From the NCBI GenBank assembly GCA_036526135.1, contig DATCZA010000023.1, forward strand, positions 1-64,000: a stretch of DNA of 64,000 bases, in the 5' to 3' direction. The DNA is from UBA2965 sp036526135 (lineage in GTDB: Bacteria; Pseudomonadota; Gammaproteobacteria; Pseudomonadales; Azotimanducaceae). The notes beneath the pieces were generated by a model that ran no database searches, was not told the DNA's origin, and worked only from the letters and a program-made list of their open reading frames with translations. Positions within the stretch are counted from its first letter, which is position 1. Every line of letters begins with the position of its first letter. Shown piece by piece: positions 34,155 to 42,773 of the stretch. Position numbers and translations under genes: made by a program.

Positions 34155-35299
34155 CGGGCAACCTGCTCGAGGTTGCGGGTGTCGAAGGTCAGCCCAGCCG
34201 CCGCCAGCGTCGCCGGATCCAGCCTGGCGAGCGCCGTTGCGTCCATCCGCAGGAAGCAGTCGAAGAAGGCCCGCGCGGTGAGCTGCTGAACGGCCTGGGC
34301 CCGCTGCGGCTCGATCAGCTCGAAGGTCTCATCCGGAGCGAGGGCGCGTCGCGCCTGGCCCGGCTTCAGCCCCGGCCACCAGTACCGGGCTGCGCAGGTG
34401 AACGCGTCGTGGTCGGCGTTCGCGAGCAGACCCCACATGGCTGGCGCACGGCTCCGGATGAAGGCTTCAAAGAGCGCAGGGTGAGGATTCTCCGGGGTCG
34501 GCTTCGCCCCGGCCTGGCTGCTGGCCATGCCGATCAGCAGATCGTCTTCGGCGCCGCTCAACAGGAACGTCGGCTTGCGCAATTCGAGAAACGGGGCGTT
34601 GCGCCAGGCGGGCGCCGCCACGGCGAACGTGCAGGCCAGGCGCTCATCGGCGCAGGCGGCGCGCAGAGCCGTGGCAGCACCGAATGAGCGGCCGAGGAGA
34701 CCGGCGCGGTCGGCGCGCAGGCGTCCTGCCCAGGGTCCCCGAGCGTTGGCGGCAGCCAGCCAGTTCAAGGCGGTGTCCAGGTCGCGCACCCGCTCGTGGA
34801 GCGCATCGTTCAGCTGTCGCTCTGCCGTGCCTTGCTCCCTGTGCGGTCGCAGCGGTGAGTAGGTCTGCCCGAAGCCGGCCCTTGCTCCGTAGGCTCCGCG
34901 GCTGTCCGTGATCTCCCTCACCAGGCGGACGTGCTCTGCCTGTTTTGCAGAGGGGCCGGTCTCGTCCAGCCAGGGATCCCGTCCGAGCTGAGCAAACGGG
35001 CTGCTGCCGGTGTGCTCGGGCACGATCACCGCGTACCCGTGGCTGGCCAGATGCTCGCAGACGCTCTCCAGGTTGTGCCGGCTGCCGGCGTCTCCGGGAG
35101 ATGCAATCAACACGGGAAAGGGTCCGCCGTGTGTTGCCAAAGGGGCATTCAGGCAGCTGCCGCGCTCGCGCGAAAAGAGTTCGTCGATTGCGGCTTCGAT
35201 CTCCTGGCCGGTCACGCCGGCCGCGACGGTTTCGTGAGTCAGGTGCCGGAACGTCGTGCTGGTCATGAGGTCGCGGTGCACGCTGGCATCCCCGAACAC
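34151..35299 (-). CDS. Alpha/beta hydrolase (dienelactone hydrolase/PAF-acetylhydrolase-like)
   Basis: A 382-aa alpha/beta hydrolase. The nucleophile elbow is GLLGRSFGAAT, preceded by FPVLIASPGDAGSR and HGYAVIVPEHTGSS. A late ADHDAF supplies the catalytic His. The start is a GTG at 35299, but upstream codons in frame (PVCATRATYADY) still look like family sequence and no ATG, GTG or TTG precedes them, so the N-terminus may be lost or mis-started. A TAA stop lies about 47 codons upstream. It is first in a four-gene operon with a 61-aa protein, epoxide hydrolase and VOC protein. It likely hydrolyses an ester or lactone. Confidence 0.78.
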   Translation of the reverse strand: MFGDASVHRDLMTSTTFRHLTHETVAAGVTGQEIEAAIDELFSRERGSCLNAPLATHGGPFPVLIASPGDAGSRHNLESVCEHLASHGYAVIVPEHTGSSPFAQLGRDPWLDETGPSAKQAEHVRLVREITDSRGAYGARAGFGQTYSPLRPHREQGTAERQLNDALHERVRDLDTALNWLAAANARGPWAGRLRADRAGLLGRSFGAATALRAACADERLACTFAVAAPAWRNAPFLELRKPTFLLSGAEDDLLIGMASSQAGAKPTPENPHPALFEAFIRSRAPAMWGLLANADHDAFTCAARYWWPGLKPGQARRALAPDETFELIEPQRAQAVQQLTARAFFDCFLRMDATALARLDPATLAAAGLTFDTRNLEQVAR

Positions 35300-35408
35300 G
35301 TAGTCGGCGTAGGTGGCCCTGGTCGCGCAGACCGGGTCGCGCCGCGGTCGAGATGCCTGACGTTTTCGGGGTATAACTTGGGATCGACATCGCTGGGGTA
35401 GAGGGGAG

Positions 35409-36173
35409 ATGGATTATCTGACGGTTGACGAGGCAAAACGGGCAACGGGTTTGCGGCTCGTGCTCACCCAGGGCGTGCCTGGCCCCTGGGGTGAGTCGGC
35501 CAAGGCGCTGTTCGACCTGAAGGGCGTTGCCTACCATCCCGTGGCGCAGAAGGGCGGGGCGGCAAACGAGGAGTTGCTGGCCTGGACGGGCCATCGAAAC
35601 GCGCCCATCGCCATTCTCGACGACGAGCCGCCGCGGGCGAGCTGGCTCGAGATCCTCTTTCTCGCCGAGCGGCTCGGCGAGTCGCCCCGGCTTCTGCCCG
35701 AGGACATCGACCAGCGCATGCTCGTCATCGGGCTTTCCAGCGAGATCTGCTCTCCCGGCGGCTTTGCCTGGCAGTCCCGCATGTTTCTGCTCCAGGGGAT
35801 GGCCAAGGCGGCCGGCGATCAGCCGGAAAACTTTCCCATGCTCAAGGATTACAGCTACAGCCAGGAAGCGGCCGACCGGGCAGTCGCGAGCGTGAAGCCC
35901 ATACTCGACCGGCTTGGGCGGCAGCTGGATATGCAGGCCGCTGCCGGCAGCGACTACCTGGTAGGAGGCGAGCTGACGGCGGTGGACGTTTACTGGGCGT
36001 TCTTCTCACAGCTGCTCGTGCCGCTGCCGGAAGCCATCTGTCCCATGCCGGGCTTTCTCCGGAAATCTTACGGGATGCTGGGAACCCAGCTCGAGGAGCC
36101 GGCGCCGGCCAGCCTGCTGGCCCATCGCGACCGGATTCTCGAGCGGCACATCGCGCTGCCGCTGACTTTTTGA
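35409..36173 (+). CDS. GST-like thioredoxin-fold protein
   Basis: A 254-aa GST superfamily protein. The N-terminal thioredoxin-like fold holds VLTQGVPGPWGESAKALFDLKG and a NAPIAILDDEPPRASW stretch in place of the typical cis-Pro/SS motif. An alpha-helical domain (about 90-250) follows, ending DRILERHIALP. The ATG at 35409 abuts GAGGGGAG, closer than usual. GGGGT further upstream or a TTG at 35451 could also serve. It is divergent from the alpha/beta hydrolase and 44 nt before the amidase gene. It is only distantly related to the GST at 52-741. Confidence 0.78.
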   Translation: MDYLTVDEAKRATGLRLVLTQGVPGPWGESAKALFDLKGVAYHPVAQKGGAANEELLAWTGHRNAPIAILDDEPPRASWLEILFLAERLGESPRLLPEDIDQRMLVIGLSSEICSPGGFAWQSRMFLLQGMAKAAGDQPENFPMLKDYSYSQEAADRAVASVKPILDRLGRQLDMQAAAGSDYLVGGELTAVDVYWAFFSQLLVPLPEAICPMPGFLRKSYGMLGTQLEEPAPASLLAHRDRILERHIALPLTF

Positions 36174-36217
36174 CGATTGGTTTCACGCGGCTTCGCCGCT
36201 CTGGGAGGGAGAAGACC

Positions 36218-37726
36218 ATGCTCAGCACGCCAACCGAAGCAAACATCGCAGCCATCTGTGAATCTCTTGGCATCGAGGCCGATGCCGCGGAGGTCGCCGT
36301 TTACCGTGACCTGGTGGAGGGTTCCATCGCGGGGTGTGCCCTGGTGGACGAGATGCCGGACGACATGGCGGATTGGACCGGGGGTGAACGCACGTGGGAG
36401 CGCCCGGCCGCTGCCGACAACCCTTTCAACGCCTGGTACGTGAAGACCAGCGTCGCCGGCGCGCCCGACGGCCCGCTGGTCGGGCGAACCCTGGCCATCA
36501 AGGACAATGTGCTCGTGGGCGGCGTGCCGCTGATGAACGGCACCAGCATCCTCGAAGGCTACGTCCCGCCGGTCGATGCCACCATCGTGACCCGGATTCT
36601 CGAGGCGGGTGGGACCATTGCCGGCAAGTCGGTCTGCGAGGCCTACTGCTTTTCCGGCGGCAGCCACACTGCCAGCTCGGGATTCGTCACGAACCCCCAC
36701 GATGCGAGCCGAGCCGCTGGCGGTTCCTCGTCGGGCAGCGGCGCTCTCGTTGCAGGCGGCGTCGTGGACATGGCCATCGGCTGCGACCAGGGGGGGTCGA
36801 TCCGCATGCCCGCTTCGTTCTGCGGTGTGGTGGGCATGAAGCCCACCCACGGGCTGGTGCCGTACACGGGCATCCTCGGCATGGGCCCGGCCATCGATCA
36901 TGTCGGGCCCATGACCGCTACCGTGCGTGACAACGCCCTTCTGCTCGAGGTCATCGCTGGCCCGGACGGCCTGGACAGTCGGCAATACGGAGCGCGGGAG
37001 CAGGCATACTCGGCTGGGCTGGAAGACGGTGCGCGGGGCCTGCGCGTGGGCGTGCTGAGCGAGGGGTTCGGCCGCGAGGATTCAGAAGCGGACGTGGATG
37101 CCAAGGTGCGCGCGGCCGCCGAGCGCTTCGGCCGCCTGGGGGCGGACGTCAGTGAGGTTTCCGTGCCGCTCCACGCGGTGGCTTCGGCCATCTGCTTTTC
37201 GGTGATTCAGTCCACCGTGGAAACCATATTCGGTCATGACGGCGCTCTGATAAGCCGCCTGGATCCTGCCGTTGCCAGCCTGGTGGCCGCTCAGCACGCC
37301 TGGCGCGACCGGGCCGACGAGCTGCCTGCAAACGTCAAGGTGATGTTGATGTCGGCCGAATATCTGCGTCGCGAGCACGGCTGGGAATACGTGGCCAAAG
37401 GCGTCAATCAGATCCGCCGGTTGCGGGCGGCCTACGATGCGGCGTTGGCCGAAGTGGATCTGCTGTTGTTGCCGACCACGCCCATGAAAGCCACCGAGCT
37501 GCCGGCACCGGACGCCGACCCGGCCACCGTGCTCGGGCTGGCATTCGCCCCGCTGAGCAACACCATGGCGTTCAACAATACCCATCACCCGGCGATTTCC
37601 GTGCCCTGCGGCATGAGTGACGGGCTGCCCGTGGGCATGATGCTGGTGGGCGGCCACTTCGAGGAGTCCCTGCTCTACCGCGCCGCTTTCGCCTTCGAGC
37701 AGCACGAGGACTGGCGCGAGCTTTGA
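36218..37726 (+). CDS. Nitrile-type amidase (Rhodococcus amidase family)
   Basis: A 502-aa amidase-signature hydrolase. Triad residues Lys95, Ser170 and Ser194 (AIKDNV, GGSSSGS, QGGSIRMPAS) fall almost exactly on the Rhodococcus nitrile-cluster amidase register (Lys96, Ser171, Ser195). CEAYCFSGGSHT, the extended N-terminal helical part before residue 80, and the late PCGMSDGLPVGMMLVGG also fit that group. It likely hydrolyses an aliphatic or aryl amide to acid and ammonia. No nitrile hydratase is nearby. The ATG follows GGGAGGGAG. Confidence 0.92.
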   Translation: MLSTPTEANIAAICESLGIEADAAEVAVYRDLVEGSIAGCALVDEMPDDMADWTGGERTWERPAAADNPFNAWYVKTSVAGAPDGPLVGRTLAIKDNVLVGGVPLMNGTSILEGYVPPVDATIVTRILEAGGTIAGKSVCEAYCFSGGSHTASSGFVTNPHDASRAAGGSSSGSGALVAGGVVDMAIGCDQGGSIRMPASFCGVVGMKPTHGLVPYTGILGMGPAIDHVGPMTATVRDNALLLEVIAGPDGLDSRQYGAREQAYSAGLEDGARGLRVGVLSEGFGREDSEADVDAKVRAAAERFGRLGADVSEVSVPLHAVASAICFSVIQSTVETIFGHDGALISRLDPAVASLVAAQHAWRDRADELPANVKVMLMSAEYLRREHGWEYVAKGVNQIRRLRAAYDAALAEVDLLLLPTTPMKATELPAPDADPATVLGLAFAPLSNTMAFNNTHHPAISVPCGMSDGLPVGMMLVGGHFEESLLYRAAFAFEQHEDWREL

Positions 37727-37748
37727 GCGCCCCGGTCAGGCGCAGGGG

Positions 37749-38138
37749 TCAATCTGCCGGGGGTGCCTCTGGAAAGGTGGCCGAGAGCATGTACTCGACG
37801 GCGTCCTGCACTGCCCGCTCGCTGAGTTCCTCGGCACCGCCCATGGCGGGCATTCCCAGATAGCCGTCCTCGGCGTGCTCGGCCAGCACGGCCGTCCAGA
37901 GCGGTGAGCGGTTTGACCAGCTCTGATCGTCCCCGATGCGGGGCGCGCCCGCGACCCCTGTGTCGTGGCAGCTCGCACATGCCATCGCATACGCGGCCTG
38001 ACCGGCCGGCGGCGATTGGAGCGACGCCGGAGAGTCGTCGGCTCGGACGGCGGCGGGCCCGTCTGCCGGACGTTCGGAGCAGCCGGCCGCCGCGGACAGC
38101 GTGACGGCAAGAGCAAGGGCGGTGCGAAATCTGGTCAC
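37749..38138 (-). CDS. Class I cytochrome c lipoprotein
   Basis: A 129-aa lipoprotein cytochrome. A GTG at 38138 gives a neat lipoprotein signal (TRFRTALALAVTLSAAAGC, lipidated Cys20). An ATG at 38180 would add 14 residues. Heme c attaches at ACASCH (Cys54, Cys57, His58), and the axial Met is in GMPAMGG (Met96 or Met99). The length and sequence fit small c5-type cytochromes. It could accept electrons from the PQQ alcohol dehydrogenase at 40406. It is convergent with the amidase gene. Confidence 0.86.
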   Translation of the reverse strand: MTRFRTALALAVTLSAAAGCSERPADGPAAVRADDSPASLQSPPAGQAAYAMACASCHDTGVAGAPRIGDDQSWSNRSPLWTAVLAEHAEDGYLGMPAMGGAEELSERAVQDAVEYMLSATFPEAPPAD

Positions 38139-38203
38139 GGCGGTTTCTCGACTGGTCGTTGAGTAAAGGCTAAGTATCATGCGGCCGGCGCGCAAGCGGG
38201 CGT

Positions 38204-38358
38204 TTGACCGAGCCTCCTGGCGCGGCAGAAACCAGACTGGTCAGAAAGTTCTACGCCTGCAACTTCAAGGACGGCAAAGGCATCGCCGATCTCTAAGGCG
38301 CTCGGGACGTCTTGGTGGAGCAGGTGGGCAAGGCGGCTTACCTGACGTCTGACGCCGG
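38204..38358 (+). pseudogene. Remnant of an NTF2/SnoaL-like gene
   Basis: A short plus-strand frame reads ETRLVRKFYACNFKDGKGI-ADL, meets TAA at 38294-38296 where homologs would have a Tyr, then continues in frame as GARDVLVEQVGKAAYLTSD and runs into the end of the cupin gene. The pattern is like the start of an NTF2-fold protein. It has no start context or complete domain, so it is a decayed fragment, if real at all. Confidence 0.35.
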
Positions 38359-39015
38359 CGCGGCCGGCAGATGCCCGGTCTTCACGAGTAGCCGGGCGCC
38401 CGAGGGCGACCTCAGCCGGTGAGAGAAGCCTGCCGGGCTGCGGATCCACGTGCCCTCGGGATAGACGCCGTGCTCGTCGCGGATCTCGCCTTCGAGGACG
38501 AACATCTCCGCGCCCTCGGGGTAGGCGCGCTCTGGCATCCGGGTACCTGTAGCCAGCCGCGCAAGGCTCACGCGCTCGGTGCCGAAAGCGTGCAGCGCCA
38601 TGATCGTGACGCCCTCGGCCTCTCCTGGCGACCAGCTGCCGGAGTTGGTGTCTGTGCGAACGTACTCGTCGTCGCCAATCTGAAACTGCCGCAGCTTCAC
38701 CAAGATAGTCGTGCCGCTCTGCGTGTGGGGACGGTGTCTGGACCCAATGGGGTTGCGGACGTACCACCCGGCCGGGTAGTCGCCCGACTCGTCCGAAAAG
38801 ACCCCGTCGAGAACGAAAAACTCTTCCCCGCCTGAGTGCTCGTGCTGGGCGAAGAAAGATTCCGGCGCGTAGCGGACGATGGACGTCGCCCGGGCGATCT
38901 CACCACCGTCCCGCTCGAGCATGCGTCGATCCACCCCTGGCAGCGGAGAAGGCACCCAAGGCAGTTCCGGGCTTTTTACCACCGCCCGTCGGCTCAGATC
39001 CGCGTGGATCTTCAT
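38338..39015 (-). CDS. Tandem cupin (ChrR-like) protein
   Basis: A 225-aa two-cupin protein. The first cupin holds FFAQHEHSGGEEFFVLDGVFSDESG and RHRPHT with the expected His/Glu metal ligands. The second holds MPERAYPEGAEMFVLEGEIRDE. The layout is like the zinc-binding ChrR cupin domain, but the anti-sigma N-terminal helices and an adjacent rpoE-like gene are absent. It may be a cupin oxygenase or a metal-dependent sensor. It lies 7 nt after the RNase J gene and ends a minus-strand operon with PQQ alcohol dehydrogenase. Confidence 0.83.
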   Translation of the reverse strand: MKIHADLSRRAVVKSPELPWVPSPLPGVDRRMLERDGGEIARATSIVRYAPESFFAQHEHSGGEEFFVLDGVFSDESGDYPAGWYVRNPIGSRHRPHTQSGTTILVKLRQFQIGDDEYVRTDTNSGSWSPGEAEGVTIMALHAFGTERVSLARLATGTRMPERAYPEGAEMFVLEGEIRDEHGVYPEGTWIRSPAGFSHRLRSPSGARLLVKTGHLPAAPASDVR

Positions 39016-39022
39016 GGCGCCA

Positions 39023-40387
39023 TCAACGGCGGGGCGGGCCCACGTGGACCAGGCGCCCGTTGTCCAGGCCGAGCCGGCCCACCCGGGCGGCGTCCCGCCG
39101 CACGCCCCGAACGGGCGCGAGCATGAAGAGGTCGCCGTTACGCCCGGTCATCTGGCGCGGCACGCCGACTTCCCTCGCCAGCTCCGCGTTTGCCTGCATG
39201 TGCGCCTCCTCCCCGTGAACGGGGAGGGCAACGTCTGGCCGCACCCAGCGGTAGAGGTCGCGCAGCTCGTCCCGGGCAGGATGCCCCGATGCGTGGATCG
39301 GCATGTTGAGCTCGCTGTCCTGAATCACCGTGACGCCAAAACGTTCGAGCCGGCGGATGAGCTTTTCCACGGCCGGCTCGTTGCCGGGAATGACCCGGGA
39401 GCTGAAGAGGACGGTGTCCCGGGGTTCCAGATTCAACAGCGGGTGCGTGTCAGCGGCCAGCCGGTCCAGCGCGGCGCCGGGCTCGCCCTGGCTGCCGGTG
39501 GCGACGACGAGGACCTCGTCCGGCGGCAGGTAGCCGATGTCGGCGGCGTCGGCGAAGGCCAGATCGGATTCCCACACGCCGGACGCCCGGGCGGCGGCGT
39601 AGTAGTTGTGCAGGCTTCTGCCGAGCAGGCAGGCGAAGCGGCCGGTATCGGCGGCTACGCGAATCAGCGTGTGCAGCCGGGCGACGTTGCTGCCGAAGCA
39701 GCCGACGATCACCCGGCCTCTGGCACCGCTGACCAGATCCAGCAGCCCGGCGTAGAGCTCTCCCTCGCTGATGGAACGCCCTTCCACCATGGCGTTGGTG
39801 GAGTCGCAGACCATGGTGCCGATCGGCTCGTCGGCCAGCTGCCGGCAGCGCGCCTCGTCGTAGTCCGCCCCGATCACGGGCGAGGGATCCAGCTTCCAGT
39901 CGCCGGTGTGGAACACGCTACCCGCCGGGGTTCTGATGACCAGCGCCTGGGGCTCCGGGATCGAATGTGTCAGAGCCACCCACTCCACGTCGAAGGGCTC
40001 CAGGGTCAGACGGTCGCCGCTTCTCACCACGTGAATGGGCACGTCGTCCAGAAGCCGGGCCTCGGCGAGCTTGCGACGCAGCACCTCGGCAGTGAACGGC
40101 GTTGCGTAGACCGGACATTGAAGCTGGCGCCAGAGGTGGGCAACCGCGCCGACGTGATCCTCGTGGGCGTGGGTGACGATCAACGCGCAGAGTCGTTGCC
40201 GGCGCGAGGCGATGAAAGCCGGGTCCGCCATCTGAATGTGGGGTCCGGACTCCCCGGGCTCGGCGAAGGTGATGCCGCAATCCACCATGAGCCAGCGCCC
40301 ATCGTGGCCGTACAGATTGAGGTTCATGCCGATCTCGCCGCATCCGCCCAGCGGAAGGAGCCAGAGATCCCGCTCGGTGGGCGTCAC
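39023..40387 (-). CDS. Ribonuclease J-type MBL/beta-CASP nuclease
   Basis: A 454-aa metallo-beta-lactamase/beta-CASP nuclease of the RNase J type, expected to cut or trim RNA. The N-terminus GGCGEIGMNLNLYG and DCGITF are typical. Metal ligands include His73, His75, Asp77 and His78 in VTHAHEDHVG, HTGDW, and the beta-CASP motifs such as ATGSQGEP, SSRVIPGNE and SELNMPIHASGHPARD. It is about 100 residues shorter than Bacillus RNase J, missing the C-terminal domain. A GTG start is used. It lies 18 nt after the PQQ dehydrogenase gene. RNase J is uncommon in gammaproteobacteria. Confidence 0.9.
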   Translation of the reverse strand: MTPTERDLWLLPLGGCGEIGMNLNLYGHDGRWLMVDCGITFAEPGESGPHIQMADPAFIASRRQRLCALIVTHAHEDHVGAVAHLWRQLQCPVYATPFTAEVLRRKLAEARLLDDVPIHVVRSGDRLTLEPFDVEWVALTHSIPEPQALVIRTPAGSVFHTGDWKLDPSPVIGADYDEARCRQLADEPIGTMVCDSTNAMVEGRSISEGELYAGLLDLVSGARGRVIVGCFGSNVARLHTLIRVAADTGRFACLLGRSLHNYYAAARASGVWESDLAFADAADIGYLPPDEVLVVATGSQGEPGAALDRLAADTHPLLNLEPRDTVLFSSRVIPGNEPAVEKLIRRLERFGVTVIQDSELNMPIHASGHPARDELRDLYRWVRPDVALPVHGEEAHMQANAELAREVGVPRQMTGRNGDLFMLAPVRGVRRDAARVGRLGLDNGRLVHVGPPRR

Positions 40388-40405
40388 GGCTTGTCGAGCC
40401 GGCGT

Positions 40406-42526
40406 CTACCCGTCGGCATCGCTTTCCAGCTTGCGGGCCTCGTTGGCCACGTAGCCCCGGATGATCTCGACCTGATCGGCGCTCATCCGCGCCTGGAAGC
40501 CGATCATGCCTCTCGTCTCCAGCGCGCCGTCGTGGACGATCGAGCGCCAGGCGTCGGATGATGCCAGAGCGGGCGACGAGCGAAGGTCGGGCAGGACGCC
40601 CGCGCTCAGGGTCTCGAGACCGTGACAGGCGGCGCAGTAACGCCCGAAGAGGTCGAAGCCGGTGTCGAGCTCGTCCGGCGTCAGCGCCACGTCGGCGATG
40701 ACGGGCTTGAGCGGCTCGGGCTCGAAGGGCGGCAGCTCGGCCGTGCCTCCCAGCTTGAATACCAGCAGCCGCCCGTTCGGGGTCTGGAGCGGGCCGCTGA
40801 ACGTGGGGAGCGTCAGCGGCAGCCCTCCCCCGTTTCCGGCCATCACGGCCACGTGCTGCTCTCCGTTGACGGCAAAGCTCATGGGCGCGGTGATGATCAC
40901 GTTCTGGGTGTCGAACGACCAGAGCTGCTTCCCGTCCGTAGCCCGGTATGCGCGGAACGTGCGATCCGTCAGCCCCTGAAAGACCAGGTTGCCGGCCGTG
41001 GCCAGCGTGCCACCATTCCACGGGGCTCCGTGCTCGACTCGCCAGGCCTCCCGCTGGTTGACCGGATCCCAGGCGATGAGCCGGCCCTGGTTGGCCGCCA
41101 CGATCTCCCGCCGCGTTGCCTCGTCCGCGGGCAGGCGAGCGCCCGCGAGCACGACGCCCAGGTTCCACTCGCCGGGCTTGAACGCGAAGCCTTCTTCCTG
41201 GGTGTAAACGAAGGGCACCTCCTGGGCCGGGATGTAGACGAGCCCGGTGCCGGGGCTGTAAGACATGGGTTGCCAGTTGTGGGCGCCCGCCCCGCCGACC
41301 ACTGCGGTAAAGGGCGCGTCGACGAACCGGGCGCCCGGCGCTTCCACCGGCCGGCCGGTCTGAAGGTCCACCCGTTGCGCCCAGTTCACGGGAACGAATT
41401 TTTCCGCGGAGACGACCTTGCCGGTTGTGCGATCGATCACGTAGAAAAAGCCGTTCTTCGGCGCGTGGAGCAACACGCGCCGGGGCTCGCCGCCGATCTC
41501 CATGGTCGCCAGGGTGATCTGCTGCGTCGACGTGTAGTCCCAGGTTTCGCCGGGCGTCTCCTGGTAGTGCCAGAGGTAGGCGCCCGTGTCGGGGTCCAGC
41601 GCCAGCACCGAGGAGAGGAAGAGGTTGTCGCCGCGACCTTCGGAGCGAAGGGCACGCACCCACGGAGAGCCGTTGCCCGTGCCCACGTAGAGCTGGTCGA
41701 GCTCGGGATCGTAGACGATGGCATCCCAGACCGTTCCTCCCCCGCCGCCGTAATCGAGGTAAGCGCGCCCGTGCCAGGTGGGTGCGGCGAGGGAGCTCAA
41801 CACCTCGTCTGACGCGGCGCCGTCCGGGCCGAGCTCCGGGTCGCCGGGCACCGTGTAGAACCGCCAGGCGAGCTCGCCCGTCTCCGCATCGTAGGCGCTG
41901 ACAAAGCCGCGCACGCCGTACTCCGCGCCGCCATTGCCGATGAAGACTTTCCCTTTGGCGGCTCGCGGAGCGCCGGTGATGGTGTACGGCCTGTCGGGCG
42001 GCACCGTCACCGTCGACCAGACCACTCGCCCGTCGCTGGCGTCCAGGGCAATGAGACGACCGTCGATCGTCCCGACGTATACCCTGCCCTGGTAGAAGGC
42101 TGCGCCCCGGTTGACGACGTCACAGCAGGCGTTGTAACCGGCGCTTCCGGGCACCTTCGGGTCGAAGCGCCAGAGCTCCCGACCCGTAGCGGCGTCCAGA
42201 GCGAACACCTTGCTCCACGCCGTCGTCACGTACAGCACGCCGTCCACCATCAGGGGCGTGCCCTCCTGGCCCCGATGGGTATCGAAATCGAAGTACCAGG
42301 CGAGCGTCAGCTGGTCGAGGTTGCCATCGTTGATCTCGTCCAATCCTGAGAATCGCTGCTCGGCGTAGGTGCCGCCGTGGGACAGCCACTGGTCGGGTTC
42401 GGCCTGGGCCGCCGCGATGCGGGCGGTGTCGGTGTTGACGGGTCCCGCCGTTTCGGCGGGTCCGCCCTCTGAGCAGCCGGACAGCAGGCCGAGCCAGACG
42501 ATCGTGTGCAGTGTCTTTCGAAGCAT
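40406..42526 (-). CDS. PQQ-dependent quinohemoprotein alcohol dehydrogenase (lipoprotein)
   Basis: A 706-aa periplasmic type II quinohemoprotein dehydrogenase. The N-terminus LGLLSGCSEG contains a lipobox with Cys18, so the enzyme may be lipid-anchored. The eight-bladed PQQ domain (about 45-600) has the vicinal disulfide Cys134-Cys135 (NACCDVVN), the substrate region GNGSPW, and GTLATAGNLVFQG near the end. A heme c domain follows with YCAACHG (Cys631, Cys634, His635) and likely axial Met674. It oxidises alcohols to aldehydes or acids and passes electrons to a cytochrome, perhaps the one at 37749. AGGTGA precedes the ATG. Confidence 0.93.
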   Translation of the reverse strand: MLRKTLHTIVWLGLLSGCSEGGPAETAGPVNTDTARIAAAQAEPDQWLSHGGTYAEQRFSGLDEINDGNLDQLTLAWYFDFDTHRGQEGTPLMVDGVLYVTTAWSKVFALDAATGRELWRFDPKVPGSAGYNACCDVVNRGAAFYQGRVYVGTIDGRLIALDASDGRVVWSTVTVPPDRPYTITGAPRAAKGKVFIGNGGAEYGVRGFVSAYDAETGELAWRFYTVPGDPELGPDGAASDEVLSSLAAPTWHGRAYLDYGGGGGTVWDAIVYDPELDQLYVGTGNGSPWVRALRSEGRGDNLFLSSVLALDPDTGAYLWHYQETPGETWDYTSTQQITLATMEIGGEPRRVLLHAPKNGFFYVIDRTTGKVVSAEKFVPVNWAQRVDLQTGRPVEAPGARFVDAPFTAVVGGAGAHNWQPMSYSPGTGLVYIPAQEVPFVYTQEEGFAFKPGEWNLGVVLAGARLPADEATRREIVAANQGRLIAWDPVNQREAWRVEHGAPWNGGTLATAGNLVFQGLTDRTFRAYRATDGKQLWSFDTQNVIITAPMSFAVNGEQHVAVMAGNGGGLPLTLPTFSGPLQTPNGRLLVFKLGGTAELPPFEPEPLKPVIADVALTPDELDTGFDLFGRYCAACHGLETLSAGVLPDLRSSPALASSDAWRSIVHDGALETRGMIGFQARMSADQVEIIRGYVANEARKLESDADG

Positions 42527-42773
42527 CTTGTCACCTGAGATGATAGTTCGGCGGGCGCCAGGAGCGAGAAAATCCTGGTGGTCACCGACCAGGCCGCAAC
42601 CATATGTAGCCCTGGGCCGGCATGCAAGGTCATGGTGGGGTCCGGGGCGGCGCCTATCTGTGGCTTTAGGGTAGGATTGCCCCAGTCGTTGGCGGGTTTG
42701 CCTGGGGTTGGTCGATGTCTGCATTGGTAGCGAAAGGACAGGTGCTGCGTTCCGAGCGGCGCGCGTGGGTCCC

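Noticed and set aside
38338..39015. Anti-sigma factor ChrR
   Set aside because: The N-terminal zinc-binding anti-sigma domain and an adjacent sigma factor gene are absent.
38879..40561. A 560-codon plus-strand frame
   Set aside because: Antisense to the cupin and RNase J genes, where metal motifs are clear on the minus strand.
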